Shown piece after piece: positions 35,040 to 46,384 of a stretch of DNA of 64,000 bases. The notes beneath the pieces are model-generated. The model ran no database searches, was not told the origin of the DNA, and worked only from the letters and a program-made list of their open reading frames with translations. The translations under genes were made by a program, and so were the position numbers. How positions within the stretch are numbered: position 1 is the stretch's first letter; every line of letters begins with the position of its first letter. Origin of the DNA: a virus; IMG/VR virus record IMGVR_UViG_3300042558_004148, positions 62,001 through 126,000 of that record. One strand, written 5' to 3'.

Positions 35040-37241
35040 ATGGCAAAAACCCCATTTATAAGACCCCTACAAATACAGGGTGGTACTTTCTATACTTTTT
35101 CATCATCTGCTGAGGATTTATCTTTTACTTTCAATAATTCAGTTAATAAATTTAGATTCTCTAAATTTGCCTTATTGAATATACCTGATATAGACAATAG
35201 CTCAAATTCCGAAACTAACTATGTAAGACTTAATGGTCCCGATGGTGCATTCTTGGATTGGGCAAATAATACACAGCAAATAATAACGGGTAATGCTAAT
35301 ATAGACTTTTCTCAAAGTTTTCAGAGTTATTGTTTAAATCTGGAGTCAACTATAACTGGCACCGATGAGTATAACTCAGATCTTAAGCAGAATATATCCG
35401 AAAGAATTTTCTTTAAATGGCTTAGAGAAATAGGAGCCATTAGATTTAGACCCTCCACATCTACTGAAGTTTCGGCTTCATTGGATCAAAATTCCGTTGT
35501 TACTGTTAATGATTTACCGGTAACACAAAAAAGATATACCGAGGGTAATGCATCTCCTGGAACAACCGGAGCATATGGTATGACTGGTGCTGCATATAAT
35601 AGGGTCGTTCAATATATTGGTAATTTAGATATAGTAAATTCAGTAAAGAATTCAACAAACACTTATTCTGAAGTTTATGTATATGTTCCCACTAAGGACG
35701 GTAATACACCATATGTTTTATTTAAAAATTTAGTTGATCAGAATTATTACCCTGATTACCAATGGTCTAATGATCCAGCTAATCCACTTAATGATGAATA
35801 TTTATTTGGACGAAACTATGATGAAACCAATCCTAGTGGTTTAACAAATTTAGCAATCTTTGATGACGATGTTTTAGGGTCACCTTCAGCTAGCTATATA
35901 GACACTGGATTATCAACATCGAGCGTTGCTGGAAATTGGTACTCACCAAGAGATACTGCTAATACATATTTTACTGATTCCTCTTTTGTTGATCCATCCA
36001 ATTACATACTAACAAAGACCGATAATTCTCAGTCACTTACATATGTTAGAAGTAAACTTGATTCAATAGGTATAGATTTCGATCCAAATTCATATCAGGA
36101 AATATTAACAAACCCAAATATAAGTACGCTGGAGGAATTTAATTCAACTGCTGATGCTGCTGATTTTGAATTTAATGCGGTTCTGCTATATTATGATGTT
36201 TATGATCCAGCTAATCTAGCTGATTCAGCTACCAATTTATATGGTGTTTTATTCCTGGATGACGTTAATACTTCGAGTGGTGATATATTTATTCCTAGAT
36301 TACAGAAATATAGACCGAATCCAGTTACCAAATTAAATGGTAACTCCTATGGATTTAAAATAAACGTTAAATTTGATACCGATATAGACCAAACTGGTGT
36401 GGAACAGGCAATAAATGATTATTCGCCATTTTCATTATCTATGTTTATGGATGCTATGAATGTGTTACAGGATGCAAGTTCAACATTGAATAACGCATCT
36501 TCACAATTTATAGATTTAAGTAACCGAGTTACTAACTTGGAAAATATAACTTTATCTTCCCAAACTTCTATAGATTTAGGTTTAAAGATAGCCAATTTGG
36601 AACAATCTTTTGCTGCCAATCAGGCTCTTTTTAATAATACACAATCGATAATGGGACTAATCAATCAAAACTATGACCTGGTTAGATCAATTATAAATAA
36701 TAATACAAGTGTTGAAATTTCATATAATCTTGATTTATTAAAACAAGGTAATGGTATACTACTGGATAGAAGTGTCCCGAATGAGGTTACTGTAAAAAAT
36801 TCAAATCAGACTTTTAATGTCGGAGATAATCTGGGTAAGGGCACTTTAACACAAAGTGGTCTTAATGAATTAGTCTTAATTGATTTTTCAAATTACTTTA
36901 AACATGTAAATAACGGTAATCCATTAACATTAACCGGCGATTTAACTATAAGATTGAAAGATTCGGTAATAAACTGGAAAACTGGACAAAGATATAGAAT
37001 ATCATTTGGTGATGAGGTTTATCCTGGAGTATTTAATATAAACATATTAACTAACTCACTAGGAAAATATCCGCTAGCAAACCCAACTAATGTTGACTAT
37101 TCAACAAATATAATTACCCTCGATGATGCAATATTTGCATCTCAGGATTATTTACCAGTTTTTGATATAGTTTGCATTGACGAGAAAACATTAAAATTCC
37201 AAGTTGATTTAGTTGGCAAAAGCTTAACTAACAACGTATAA
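35040..37241 (+). CDS. Large virion protein with coiled-coil segment
   Basis: A 733-residue protein, not recognised. The N-terminal part is beta-rich (TPFIRPLQIQGGTFYTFSSS). The middle has Asn/Asp/Tyr-rich sequences (EVYVYVPTKDGN, LVDQNYYPDYQWSNDP). At about residues 466-560 there is a helical heptad-like region (FMDAMNVLQDASSTLNNASS, then LSNRVTNLENITLSSQ and LGLKIANLEQSF), probably a trimeric coiled coil. The end is a beta domain. Its leader contains AAATA repeats. Most likely a baseplate-to-fibre connector. Confidence 0.65.
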   Translation: MAKTPFIRPLQIQGGTFYTFSSSAEDLSFTFNNSVNKFRFSKFALLNIPDIDNSSNSETNYVRLNGPDGAFLDWANNTQQIITGNANIDFSQSFQSYCLNLESTITGTDEYNSDLKQNISERIFFKWLREIGAIRFRPSTSTEVSASLDQNSVVTVNDLPVTQKRYTEGNASPGTTGAYGMTGAAYNRVVQYIGNLDIVNSVKNSTNTYSEVYVYVPTKDGNTPYVLFKNLVDQNYYPDYQWSNDPANPLNDEYLFGRNYDETNPSGLTNLAIFDDDVLGSPSASYIDTGLSTSSVAGNWYSPRDTANTYFTDSSFVDPSNYILTKTDNSQSLTYVRSKLDSIGIDFDPNSYQEILTNPNISTLEEFNSTADAADFEFNAVLLYYDVYDPANLADSATNLYGVLFLDDVNTSSGDIFIPRLQKYRPNPVTKLNGNSYGFKINVKFDTDIDQTGVEQAINDYSPFSLSMFMDAMNVLQDASSTLNNASSQFIDLSNRVTNLENITLSSQTSIDLGLKIANLEQSFAANQALFNNTQSIMGLINQNYDLVRSIINNNTSVEISYNLDLLKQGNGILLDRSVPNEVTVKNSNQTFNVGDNLGKGTLTQSGLNELVLIDFSNYFKHVNNGNPLTLTGDLTIRLKDSVINWKTGQRYRISFGDEVYPGVFNINILTNSLGKYPLANPTNVDYSTNIITLDDAIFASQDYLPVFDIVCIDEKTLKFQVDLVGKSLTNNV

Positions 37242-37257
37242 ATAATAACTTAAAGAA

Positions 37258-40200
37258 ATGGCAGGAACACAAAATAGTATAAGTTCTTTATTAGCTCAGT
37301 TTCTGAGACTACAAAAAAATTCATTAGAGATTTTAAATGGTCTTAATGAGGCAGCAGTTTCAACAAATGATACTGTAAGCATAGAGGTACTTGACGAGGC
37401 TGGATTACCAAAGAATGCTAATATACCATCATATGGTTATTTAAGAGGTGAGATACAAAGAATAGACAATAATATAAAATCACTTGCCGGCATAGGAGAA
37501 AATTCATCGACGGTAAGAAATCCTGATGGAACATATTCGCAGGTATTTAAGGTCAATACACTAAAGGAACCATCCAGATTGGTCAATCTTACTGTTCCTA
37601 GCACATTTGCTGTTAAGGACAATTGGTTTTTTGAAAGTTTTCTAAGTCCATTACTTTATATAAACATAAATGTAACCGGCCAAATATCAGATAATGCTGA
37701 TAGAATAATGGTAAAGCGAATAATTGCTAATACGACTACCGATGCTCAGAAGGAATATTTTGATCTACAGCTTAAAGGTAGAAATGATTTATCGTATGAA
37801 TCATTTATACAACTATTAGATGATAATGGTATCGGATATTTCGTTGATGAGGATATTGTACAATTACCATTAAGAACAATAAGATACATTGGTGATTTTG
37901 GAGTTCTTAGTTACTATGACGATACTACGACAAGGAACGATCAATTTGGAAATCCGGTACAGCAAATAAGAAGAAATTATAAATTAGATAAGCTAAACTA
38001 TACTGACACCGTTACTAATGTTATAGACGGTAAAACATTAAATGTTAAGGATAAGGTTGCTACTCAGGACGGAAGTTTATATGAGATAACTTCAATAGAT
38101 AACGATCAGGCATCAATACAAGCTAAAAGAGTTTCTGGATATCAGCCAATTCAAATAGGCGCAAAATCGCTATCTATATCATCCACCGATTTTGGTGCTA
38201 GATTGGTACAGGTTAATGTGGGTTATAATGAGAGACAGGGAATTTTCTTTAAGACTATAGATGATAACTTTAATATAGTTAGTGCAACTTGGTCAACCGG
38301 TGTTGTTTTTTGGAGTAGCGAGCTACAAACTAAAAATTCTGATGGCGAAATAGTAACACTTGAGAATTATTATTTGAATGAGGTAGCTGATCTTGGAAAA
38401 GTTTTTCTTGGAGCTGCTAAAGAAAATAAAATAACTGCCATTCAGGGACTAAAACCTGATGCACCATTAGTTACTACGGATAGCTTTAAAGTTGTACAAA
38501 TAAATAGACAAGTAACACAATCAACCTCGATAAAGGTTGTTGATGATAAATTAAACCTTAAAACTTCTCTTAAGAGTGAGATTGACTCTCTAGATTCGGC
38601 TATTAATGATGCTAGACTTGAATTAAATACAGGATTAGCTGGTAATAACTCTGTTTCAGGAAGAAATTTCATAACAGCAGCAGATGATGCTGGTGATTTT
38701 GGTAGACGATCTGGTATATTTGGAAGCAATATTAGCACTTCTCCTAGAGGTGTAAATATACAATCCATAAGAGCAAATCTTAATAGTTTAATCGATGAGA
38801 GAACAAAAAAGGTTCAATTATATGCTTCTTTAGTTGATGAGGTAAGCGTGCTTGTTAAGGATGTGCCGCAGATAGTAACCCCACCAAAATATAGAGTAAG
38901 AGGATTTTGGCCAATACCTGCTCCAAAGGAAGATCCGCAGACTGGTAAACAACAGGTTATACAATTCTCAGTAAGATACAGATATCTTAGTGATTCCGGT
39001 GCTGCACAACCATCAGATCAGATAGAATTTGTTGATAATGATGGTCTAAGAAAAAATGCAGCTTTCTCCAACTGGACGGAATATAAGACTGAAATTAGAA
39101 AAAAAGTTTATGATTCTAATAAGGGAGTTTATGTTTGGGCTGATGAGATAACATCCGATTCTGATGTACAGAATATAAACCAATTGGATATAGCGATAAC
39201 CAAAGGCGAGAGGGTGGAAATACAAATATCCTCAATCTCGGAAGCTGGCTGGCCAGAAAATCCGCAAATATCCGATTATTCGGAATCAGTTACTGTAACA
39301 TTTCCTGATGATCTTAGTGTTAATGGAATTGCCGATACCTTGGTAACAAATAACGAGGATGCTGCTGTCGTTAAGGTTCAAAGAAATCTTGATGCACAGG
39401 GTTTACCTAGTCATCTATCCCAACAGTTTACTTCCGGAGATAAAACTTATTATCACGATGCAGTAGGAATTTCCAGTGGTTTTTATAATACAGCAGGGGG
39501 CGTTATAAATCTCTTTGACAAGCTGGTCGAATTACAGAATCAAGTTTCTCTATTGTCTGCACAGATAACTCAGGCAAAAGGAACATTGGAGGTTTATGTA
39601 GTGGATTCATCTAATAATAAAATAAAAGTCTCTAGAGGATCAGTTGTAAAAATAACTGCTGGATTCTTTAATGATATTTATAGTAATCCTTTAACAACTG
39701 ACGCTGGTAAAATAGCATCCTCTACGTATAGTATACAATTATTTAATGCTAAGGCTTCTGCCGTGGAACTTGCCTCGATTATACCTGGTGGTTTATCACA
39801 GAAGGCTCCTGCAACTATAGCACCTCAAACATATCCTACTGGATATGACGATAACCTTAGATATGGTGACTGTCCTATTTCCATAACATCTCTAACAATA
39901 GCTGATTCATCAATAGTTAATAATGCTTATTTTAGACAGGCTCCGCCTTTTGCTTCTGCTAATTCATATGCACAATACATATATCCTAGATATAAATCGG
40001 TTGGTTACGATCAGCAGCTATACAATGGTGGATCATTAGGATCATCTTTCTCCAGTAACTTCAGTGCTTCGTATGCTTATGATGGAGGTTTAAGTACAAC
40101 TAACTTCGGTATATCCGGTACTTATCCGCAAAATGGAACTTTGATGATTCCATACTCACCTTCCGTTACCCCAAGTACAGTTGCTGGTGCTACTGCATCC

Positions 40201-40893
40201 AATATATGGAACGGAACATTCTCAGCTGTTACAGGAGGAACCCCTAACGGAGGTGGTAATATATCGGAATTCTGTATATCTACCGCTCATCCATATTTAA
40301 TATCAATAGGTGCACAGTCTGCTTTTGATACGTACGAGAATCTCGTTAAGCCATATTCGGCTACGAACAAGATATATCCACCTTTTAGACATACGCAAAC
40401 TTTCTGGGGAGATACCAGTCTGGATTTCTATTGGGTTCAACAAACATATAGAGAACCTATAACATTTGCAGCGGGTGCTACCGCTTCCAGAGACGATAGA
40501 ATGTACCCTGATAAATTAGGATTTAATTCGAATGATGAATTCCTTATAGGTAAATATTCATGTGGCGCATATTTATATCTGGGACCAACAAATTCATCAT
40601 CTCTTCAGGTGGAGGGTACAACTTCGATATCTGTTAAGCCGCTATTAAATGGTGATTCCAATGCAATAAATGTTCCTCTAATTTTCCAATTCAGACCGGT
40701 AGATAAAGCAGGTTATATCGGAGGATGGAGAAAATCAGGTAATCTTTCAAATATAACATACACTAAAAAGATTGGTGTTGATATACAAGTTAAGAATGAG
40801 GATCAATTCTCATTTGATGTACAAATTACGGGATCGTATAAAAATGACACGTTGGTTGCTCCAAATTTTGATAGCGGTTTAACCTCAGTATAA
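37258..40893 (+). CDS. Large virion protein with FNIII-like module
   Basis: A 1211-residue protein. The N-terminus is helical (SISSLLAQFLRLQKNSLEIL), like a trimerisation or attachment helix. Residues about 541-684 resemble a fibronectin-III/Ig-like module of tail tip proteins: PKYRVRGFWPIPAPKED, IQFSVRYRYLSDSG, GERVEIQISSISEAGWP and YSESVTVTFP. The C-terminal part is Ser/Asn/Tyr/Gly-rich with a long run of beta strands and a hydrophobic final domain. There is no signal peptide. It is separated from its neighbours by 16 and 20 bases, so it is co-transcribed. It is probably a central baseplate or fibre component; the precise role is unknown. Confidence 0.65.
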   Translation: MAGTQNSISSLLAQFLRLQKNSLEILNGLNEAAVSTNDTVSIEVLDEAGLPKNANIPSYGYLRGEIQRIDNNIKSLAGIGENSSTVRNPDGTYSQVFKVNTLKEPSRLVNLTVPSTFAVKDNWFFESFLSPLLYININVTGQISDNADRIMVKRIIANTTTDAQKEYFDLQLKGRNDLSYESFIQLLDDNGIGYFVDEDIVQLPLRTIRYIGDFGVLSYYDDTTTRNDQFGNPVQQIRRNYKLDKLNYTDTVTNVIDGKTLNVKDKVATQDGSLYEITSIDNDQASIQAKRVSGYQPIQIGAKSLSISSTDFGARLVQVNVGYNERQGIFFKTIDDNFNIVSATWSTGVVFWSSELQTKNSDGEIVTLENYYLNEVADLGKVFLGAAKENKITAIQGLKPDAPLVTTDSFKVVQINRQVTQSTSIKVVDDKLNLKTSLKSEIDSLDSAINDARLELNTGLAGNNSVSGRNFITAADDAGDFGRRSGIFGSNISTSPRGVNIQSIRANLNSLIDERTKKVQLYASLVDEVSVLVKDVPQIVTPPKYRVRGFWPIPAPKEDPQTGKQQVIQFSVRYRYLSDSGAAQPSDQIEFVDNDGLRKNAAFSNWTEYKTEIRKKVYDSNKGVYVWADEITSDSDVQNINQLDIAITKGERVEIQISSISEAGWPENPQISDYSESVTVTFPDDLSVNGIADTLVTNNEDAAVVKVQRNLDAQGLPSHLSQQFTSGDKTYYHDAVGISSGFYNTAGGVINLFDKLVELQNQVSLLSAQITQAKGTLEVYVVDSSNNKIKVSRGSVVKITAGFFNDIYSNPLTTDAGKIASSTYSIQLFNAKASAVELASIIPGGLSQKAPATIAPQTYPTGYDDNLRYGDCPISITSLTIADSSIVNNAYFRQAPPFASANSYAQYIYPRYKSVGYDQQLYNGGSLGSSFSSNFSASYAYDGGLSTTNFGISGTYPQNGTLMIPYSPSVTPSTVAGATASNIWNGTFSAVTGGTPNGGGNISEFCISTAHPYLISIGAQSAFDTYENLVKPYSATNKIYPPFRHTQTFWGDTSLDFYWVQQTYREPITFAAGATASRDDRMYPDKLGFNSNDEFLIGKYSCGAYLYLGPTNSSSLQVEGTTSISVKPLLNGDSNAINVPLIFQFRPVDKAGYIGGWRKSGNLSNITYTKKIGVDIQVKNEDQFSFDVQITGSYKNDTLVAPNFDSGLTSV

Positions 40894-40913
40894 TAATAAA
40901 TTATAAATAGAAT

Positions 40914-43900
40914 ATGGCCGAGGCTAAACTTTTTGATTACAATTCATCATTCTCAGTTGTAAGAACTAACCCAAAATTAACTGGTAATCTAAGAATAACA
41001 GTTGGTTCTAATGGTTCAGTTTCTTTTAACTCGATGGACGCTAATAGGATATTAAGTAATGACAGATTTAAGAACTTTAATATAACCGGCGAAAATCCGT
41101 TCGCGCTGGATGTCTATAACTTTTTTGATAAAGGCCAATTGGCAAGTGATATAATTTTTCAGACCGCTAGGTTTACTAGAGGTGAATTTCAGGCAGTGAA
41201 TCAATTTTCTGAGCAATATGATTTTTTCTATGGATCCGGTGCTTCTGCTTTGGCTGATAAGAATTATAATGAATCTTTTAGTTATTTTGCACCTCTGTGG
41301 ATAAACAGCGAGATACCAGACTATTTTGTTATATTTAAAGTTCCTGGACCATTAAGTTATTCATATTCTGATAATCAAACGATAATATCGGATGGTATTA
41401 AATATAAACTGGTTCAGAATTATGACAGTGAAGTATCCTTTAGAATATCTTATGGTAACGACGCTTCAGGTAACCCCGTTTATTATAGCGCCGGTGAAAT
41501 ATTTAATGGTTCTAGTTTATATTCAAATTATACTATAATAGAAGGTAGCGGTATAGTTGTAGTATTTGACGAGCTTGCAAATATAGATCTTGTGGATGAT
41601 GTGGAGACTTTATTTAAGAATAAGATATTACCTAATGCTACTGCAATAAAAACATTTGATCTTACGGAGAATAGCAAGATTGGTAAATATATTAGATCTA
41701 TTTTCAATGATAAGAAATTCAAAAAATCACCTGTTGATGTTAGCTGGGGTCCGAGTTCATATACGTATTTCAACGGGGTTTCTATAAAAGATGGAATATA
41801 TTCAAGAAAGGGTGAGATATTATCCGATTATTTTGCTAGTGATAGTTCTGATTCGATGATAGATTTTGAGTCTTATATAACTTCGGGATTTTCTAGAAAT
41901 GGAATTATATCACCAAATTTATTAAATCTTGAATTTCTATTTGATGATGATGATTCCGACATCTATACAATAAATAGATATATGGGATTTTATGTTTCCC
42001 GAAATGATCTAGCCTCTCTTAGACTTAATGGAGATTTCTTCTATAAATATAGAAACATCGAAGGAAATGACGATCTACCAAAACCGAGCAGAAATAGTTT
42101 TGGTTATTATTATGATAGCACAACATATCCAATAACGGCAGAATCAGGTATAATGCTATTCTATGAGAATGGTAGCGGATTTTTACCAGGTTCGAATGAT
42201 ACAAATATATTGGATAGTAATAAGTTATATTATATTACTGATAAGGATAGCAATTTCTATAGCTTAAGCAGGTCCGAATTCTATGGAGGATCAACCGGTC
42301 CTAATTATGGTCCATATGATTATTCGACTGGTTTATTCTCAGCAACTGGATCAACTGGATCAACATCTGGAAATGTAGTGATACAGAATAAAAAAACGGA
42401 TCTGCACAATTTCACAGGAACTAGTAATAAGGTGGCAAGTATACCTGCAAAGAATGCAGATTCTCCAGGTAGAGCATATTGTGAGGTTGAGTTCTTGAAA
42501 AAATCGGATCTAGTGAATCCAATATATTTTAAATTATATTGGCCAAATGGATCACTTTATGATGGATCCGAAAAATATGATCTGGTAGAGTCCGCTGATC
42601 TATCAGCAATTATACCCTGGGTTGATGGATCTTTTTATAGTACTGGTAATACGCATTATTTTAATGCTTATGGTGATGACTTATCCAAAATTGCTAGTTC
42701 ATTCTCCAATATAATAAAGAATATAGATCAGGTTACTGTTGAAAGCGGGGTAAATCTTAATTCTTCAGTTATACGACTTAGAGATTCCGGTACCTTTGGT
42801 AATGACTTATATTCGATTAGTATATTTGGTAATTATAGCGATTTTGAATCTAGATACAAGGGGATATGGGACAATACTAGTTCCTATTCGGTTAATGATA
42901 TAGTTAAATATGATGGATATTATTACACAACAGCTTCAATTATAAATGCTCCATCATCAGGTAACTTTAATCTCAATCCAATATCTGCGGGATGGAATAA
43001 ATACGACACCTTCACTTATCCCGGATATGTTAAAATTAATGGCATTGATGCATACGAGATATCAGGAACTATTAACTTTACTGGGGGTACCAGATATAGC
43101 GGAAATAGGCTTATTTTCGGCTCATCGTACGAGGGATTTGTTAACGTAAATGATTTTGTAGTAACCAAAACCGGTAAAAGTAGAGTTATGGAGGTTTCAA
43201 AGTATACCGACGAGCCAGTAAGGGATACTCAAACTAATATAGTTACTGGTTTTGATAACTTTACGTATAGCAGAGTGGCTATATTAGAGGATGAATTTGC
43301 GGAGGTTGATCTCGGTTCTTCTAACTCGTTCAATTCATATAAATCAGTGGACCTAAATATAGGGGTATTCAGCTTCTTTGATATGAAGGAATTCGATTTT
43401 GATTTTTTTACTTCGAATTATTCATACACGCCAACTGCAGAAACTTATAAGTACTATCAAATACAGCCAGGAGTAACCGGATCTATAAATAATGGTATAC
43501 CTTACTTGGTAAAGAGAGGACAAATAATATATAATAATGTACAATATGATCAGGGTTCAATATTTTATGGAACTGGTGGAATTACATTGTTTACTAGTGC
43601 AAATCCTGATCAGAAGGATCTCATAGTATTTCCAGCCCAATATTCAACAGTTACATATAATAGTTCAACAACCAACTATGGATCGGACATAGGTTATAAC
43701 GTCGATTTAGATGCGTTTAATGGATTTATTGGAATCCAATCATTAACACCATCATCTTTGAATTCTAGTGCCTCTAAACTTGAAGTATTTAACAGGGGAA
43801 AACTTAGTAGTGAATATGATTACCTGGAGGAAAACTATACAACATCGAGAGCTAATATTTCCAGAATAGTTCCTTATATAAATAAATGGGCATACACATC

Positions 43901-46382
43901 AGGAACGGACTCTAGAGGAAATTTATATAGATTAAATTCAACACCAGCCTTTTCACCAACTAACTTTTCGCCTAGTTTAGATAGGAACGAATCTGATTCC
44001 CGATACCTTACCCATGAGTGGCTAATATTAGAGAAGCCACCTAGAGATTTTCCGATAAGTGAGATGAAAAATCAGAATAGCTATTTACCAGGTATGGTTG
44101 ATCTAGATATGGCTAGAAGCTCTGATCCAGCGGATGCTCTGTATCTGTCGTCCGTATTTACTGTGGATCCTTCTGACTATTCACCAGAATATAGGGATCT
44201 AAGTTCATATACTAAGGAATTATTTACACCTTTTAGTTTTAATGAATCTAGTGGATATTATGAAACATTATTTAGGGGAATAAAAGTTGTATTGAAGAAA
44301 AGATCAAATTTATCAAATTCAAATGCCGATTCTCTTGATAAATATATTAGATTATACAGAGGTTATGAAGATTATAAATTCTCTGCTATTATTAGGGTTG
44401 TAGATGAGAATTCAACATCAATACAATCACCGGTATCTTATGAAATAATAGAGAATGAACAACAGAAATTTGTTTTGTTCGTATGTTACGTTCTTATTAA
44501 CGATTATAAGTCACAGGAGCTTGGTTATTCGGGATTGACCGGTGGAGATCCTATATTGGATTATACACTTTTATATTCCCTTAGTAATAAGGAGAAGTTA
44601 AATTATCCTCTTGTTAATAACGAACCATTTTATAAAATAGGTGACATCAAATTAAGTGCTGCATTGGACTTATCGCTATCATCTGGTAGTGTGGTAAATA
44701 CGACCGCTGTACCTGGCATAATTAATTCGATATTAAATCCTGATTATGATACTGACCTTAGAGAGGAAATAAACACAATATTCTCTCCCAATACTGCAGG
44801 TGCAACAGCTGGACCAAGTCCTATAGGTGCCGGTAGTTTCTATGTAAATTCCATAAATTCAACATATCCCTGGCCGATTGGCGTTGGACCTAGCTATATA
44901 GAATTTGGTAAAATTGCAACGGGTGGCGCGGAATATACATTTGATATACAATTCTCTGCATCTGATCCAGTCACAGTGCCAGTGGGGCCTTCTTCGGTTT
45001 ATAAAAATCAGCCGGTCTTTCAAGTTGAAGGAGGTGAGGAGTATTATAATTTCATATTAAAAAGAACATCAGCTGCTGATATATTAAGCAGAATAAACGG
45101 AAGTTCTCCCTATATAAAATATAAAACTTATTACTGGGATCCTGTTTTACTAACAACAAAAGAATCATTAAATTCATTTGAGTTGTATATGGAAAAACCA
45201 TCCAGGCTATATAAGGGTAATGGATCAAGAACAACCAAATTTTATGGTGGGCCTCAGACAATAGGTGAATCTGTTCCGACATCATATATAATACAACCTA
45301 ACCAGGACCTTCCGTCCTCCTTACTGAGATACTCTGGTGGATATTCACCTTTATTCAGAAAGGTTGTGTATTTTGATTATGATAAGACCGATACCATAAG
45401 CGGTGATAATAGTATAGATTTATCATTCAGAAACTGCAATTTCGCTCCTAATAAAGAATATTTTGGAATTCTTAGAAATCTTCCATTTACTAAGGTTGAT
45501 AAGGGCAATAATATATTAAGTCTGAGTAAAGATCTGCCTGAGGGTCCGGTATATCCATTGGTTGGCCAATCTCCAATATGGAAAAAGAATTTCAATATAT
45601 TCTCTTCAAGTTGGGATCCTGGATACTATGACCAATTCAATGGCCCAACCACATATAATCAGGTTGCTGGAACAAGAAGCATGAAGGAAAATAAATCTTT
45701 CCTTGCTTCCAAAATTATGAAAACCCCGGGTAACTTTGATTTCAGTAACTATATAACATTAGAGATATCGAGAACTTCCGGATCAACAAATATAAATGAT
45801 ATAAATAACGCAATACTTGGATATAGTAAACCAGTCCAGAATATATCTCCATCTGATTCAGGTATTGGTATAGGAAATGTTGGACCTTACCTATCTGGTG
45901 TTGATTATAATAAATTGGATATATCTATATTTCCGAATGCTGAAATTATATGGCAATATTTTCCATTGGTTAATAAAATAAGCGGTATAATTAGACTTGA
46001 TAGGATGTTGAGAAGATATCTTCTTAATTCTGGTATAAAACAAACGTTCATAGACAATATAATATCAGATTTTGGAGTGGGTAATCCTGATTCAATAGAC
46101 GATGATGTTAATGACTATATAGATCTTAACGTTTCCCCTCTATTTCAGGGAAATGTATTTGATCTTTTTGTTAATAAAACTTCTCAATCGTCCGGATCAC
46201 AAATAGTTGATTATGAGGTTAGAGGTGATATAAATCAATCGGAAAGATTTAAAATGGGATACTATCCCGATAGTAATTATAAATTAACTAGAAATACGGA
46301 TTTAATTTATAATTTTGAGTATAATCTGGAGAAAAGCTATAACTATTCAATATTATTTAACCTAGGAATTATTAAAATTTAA
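40914..46382 (+). CDS. Giant virion protein of 1822 residues
   Basis: The longest gene in the window. Not recognised. It is rich in Tyr, Ser, Asn, Asp and Gly throughout, with beta-strand/turn patterns such as FSVVRTNPKLTGNLRITVGS, LWINSEIPDYFVIFKVPGP and IWDNTSSYSVNDIVKYDGYY. The last resembles the carbohydrate-binding 'W-x-x-x-x-x-Y-x-x-G-D-x-V-x-Y-x-G-x-x-Y' module seen in chitinases and tail tips (about residues 648-680). No membrane segment or enzyme motif. A TATAAATA sequence at 40902-40909 lies too close to the ATG to be a convincing late promoter. Probably a tail-tip or fibre-associated protein spanning much of the baseplate. Confidence 0.65.
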   Translation: MAEAKLFDYNSSFSVVRTNPKLTGNLRITVGSNGSVSFNSMDANRILSNDRFKNFNITGENPFALDVYNFFDKGQLASDIIFQTARFTRGEFQAVNQFSEQYDFFYGSGASALADKNYNESFSYFAPLWINSEIPDYFVIFKVPGPLSYSYSDNQTIISDGIKYKLVQNYDSEVSFRISYGNDASGNPVYYSAGEIFNGSSLYSNYTIIEGSGIVVVFDELANIDLVDDVETLFKNKILPNATAIKTFDLTENSKIGKYIRSIFNDKKFKKSPVDVSWGPSSYTYFNGVSIKDGIYSRKGEILSDYFASDSSDSMIDFESYITSGFSRNGIISPNLLNLEFLFDDDDSDIYTINRYMGFYVSRNDLASLRLNGDFFYKYRNIEGNDDLPKPSRNSFGYYYDSTTYPITAESGIMLFYENGSGFLPGSNDTNILDSNKLYYITDKDSNFYSLSRSEFYGGSTGPNYGPYDYSTGLFSATGSTGSTSGNVVIQNKKTDLHNFTGTSNKVASIPAKNADSPGRAYCEVEFLKKSDLVNPIYFKLYWPNGSLYDGSEKYDLVESADLSAIIPWVDGSFYSTGNTHYFNAYGDDLSKIASSFSNIIKNIDQVTVESGVNLNSSVIRLRDSGTFGNDLYSISIFGNYSDFESRYKGIWDNTSSYSVNDIVKYDGYYYTTASIINAPSSGNFNLNPISAGWNKYDTFTYPGYVKINGIDAYEISGTINFTGGTRYSGNRLIFGSSYEGFVNVNDFVVTKTGKSRVMEVSKYTDEPVRDTQTNIVTGFDNFTYSRVAILEDEFAEVDLGSSNSFNSYKSVDLNIGVFSFFDMKEFDFDFFTSNYSYTPTAETYKYYQIQPGVTGSINNGIPYLVKRGQIIYNNVQYDQGSIFYGTGGITLFTSANPDQKDLIVFPAQYSTVTYNSSTTNYGSDIGYNVDLDAFNGFIGIQSLTPSSLNSSASKLEVFNRGKLSSEYDYLEENYTTSRANISRIVPYINKWAYTSGTDSRGNLYRLNSTPAFSPTNFSPSLDRNESDSRYLTHEWLILEKPPRDFPISEMKNQNSYLPGMVDLDMARSSDPADALYLSSVFTVDPSDYSPEYRDLSSYTKELFTPFSFNESSGYYETLFRGIKVVLKKRSNLSNSNADSLDKYIRLYRGYEDYKFSAIIRVVDENSTSIQSPVSYEIIENEQQKFVLFVCYVLINDYKSQELGYSGLTGGDPILDYTLLYSLSNKEKLNYPLVNNEPFYKIGDIKLSAALDLSLSSGSVVNTTAVPGIINSILNPDYDTDLREEINTIFSPNTAGATAGPSPIGAGSFYVNSINSTYPWPIGVGPSYIEFGKIATGGAEYTFDIQFSASDPVTVPVGPSSVYKNQPVFQVEGGEEYYNFILKRTSAADILSRINGSSPYIKYKTYYWDPVLLTTKESLNSFELYMEKPSRLYKGNGSRTTKFYGGPQTIGESVPTSYIIQPNQDLPSSLLRYSGGYSPLFRKVVYFDYDKTDTISGDNSIDLSFRNCNFAPNKEYFGILRNLPFTKVDKGNNILSLSKDLPEGPVYPLVGQSPIWKKNFNIFSSSWDPGYYDQFNGPTTYNQVAGTRSMKENKSFLASKIMKTPGNFDFSNYITLEISRTSGSTNINDINNAILGYSKPVQNISPSDSGIGIGNVGPYLSGVDYNKLDISIFPNAEIIWQYFPLVNKISGIIRLDRMLRRYLLNSGIKQTFIDNIISDFGVGNPDSIDDDVNDYIDLNVSPLFQGNVFDLFVNKTSQSSGSQIVDYEVRGDINQSERFKMGYYPDSNYKLTRNTDLIYNFEYNLEKSYNYSILFNLGIIKI

Positions 46383-46384
46383 TT

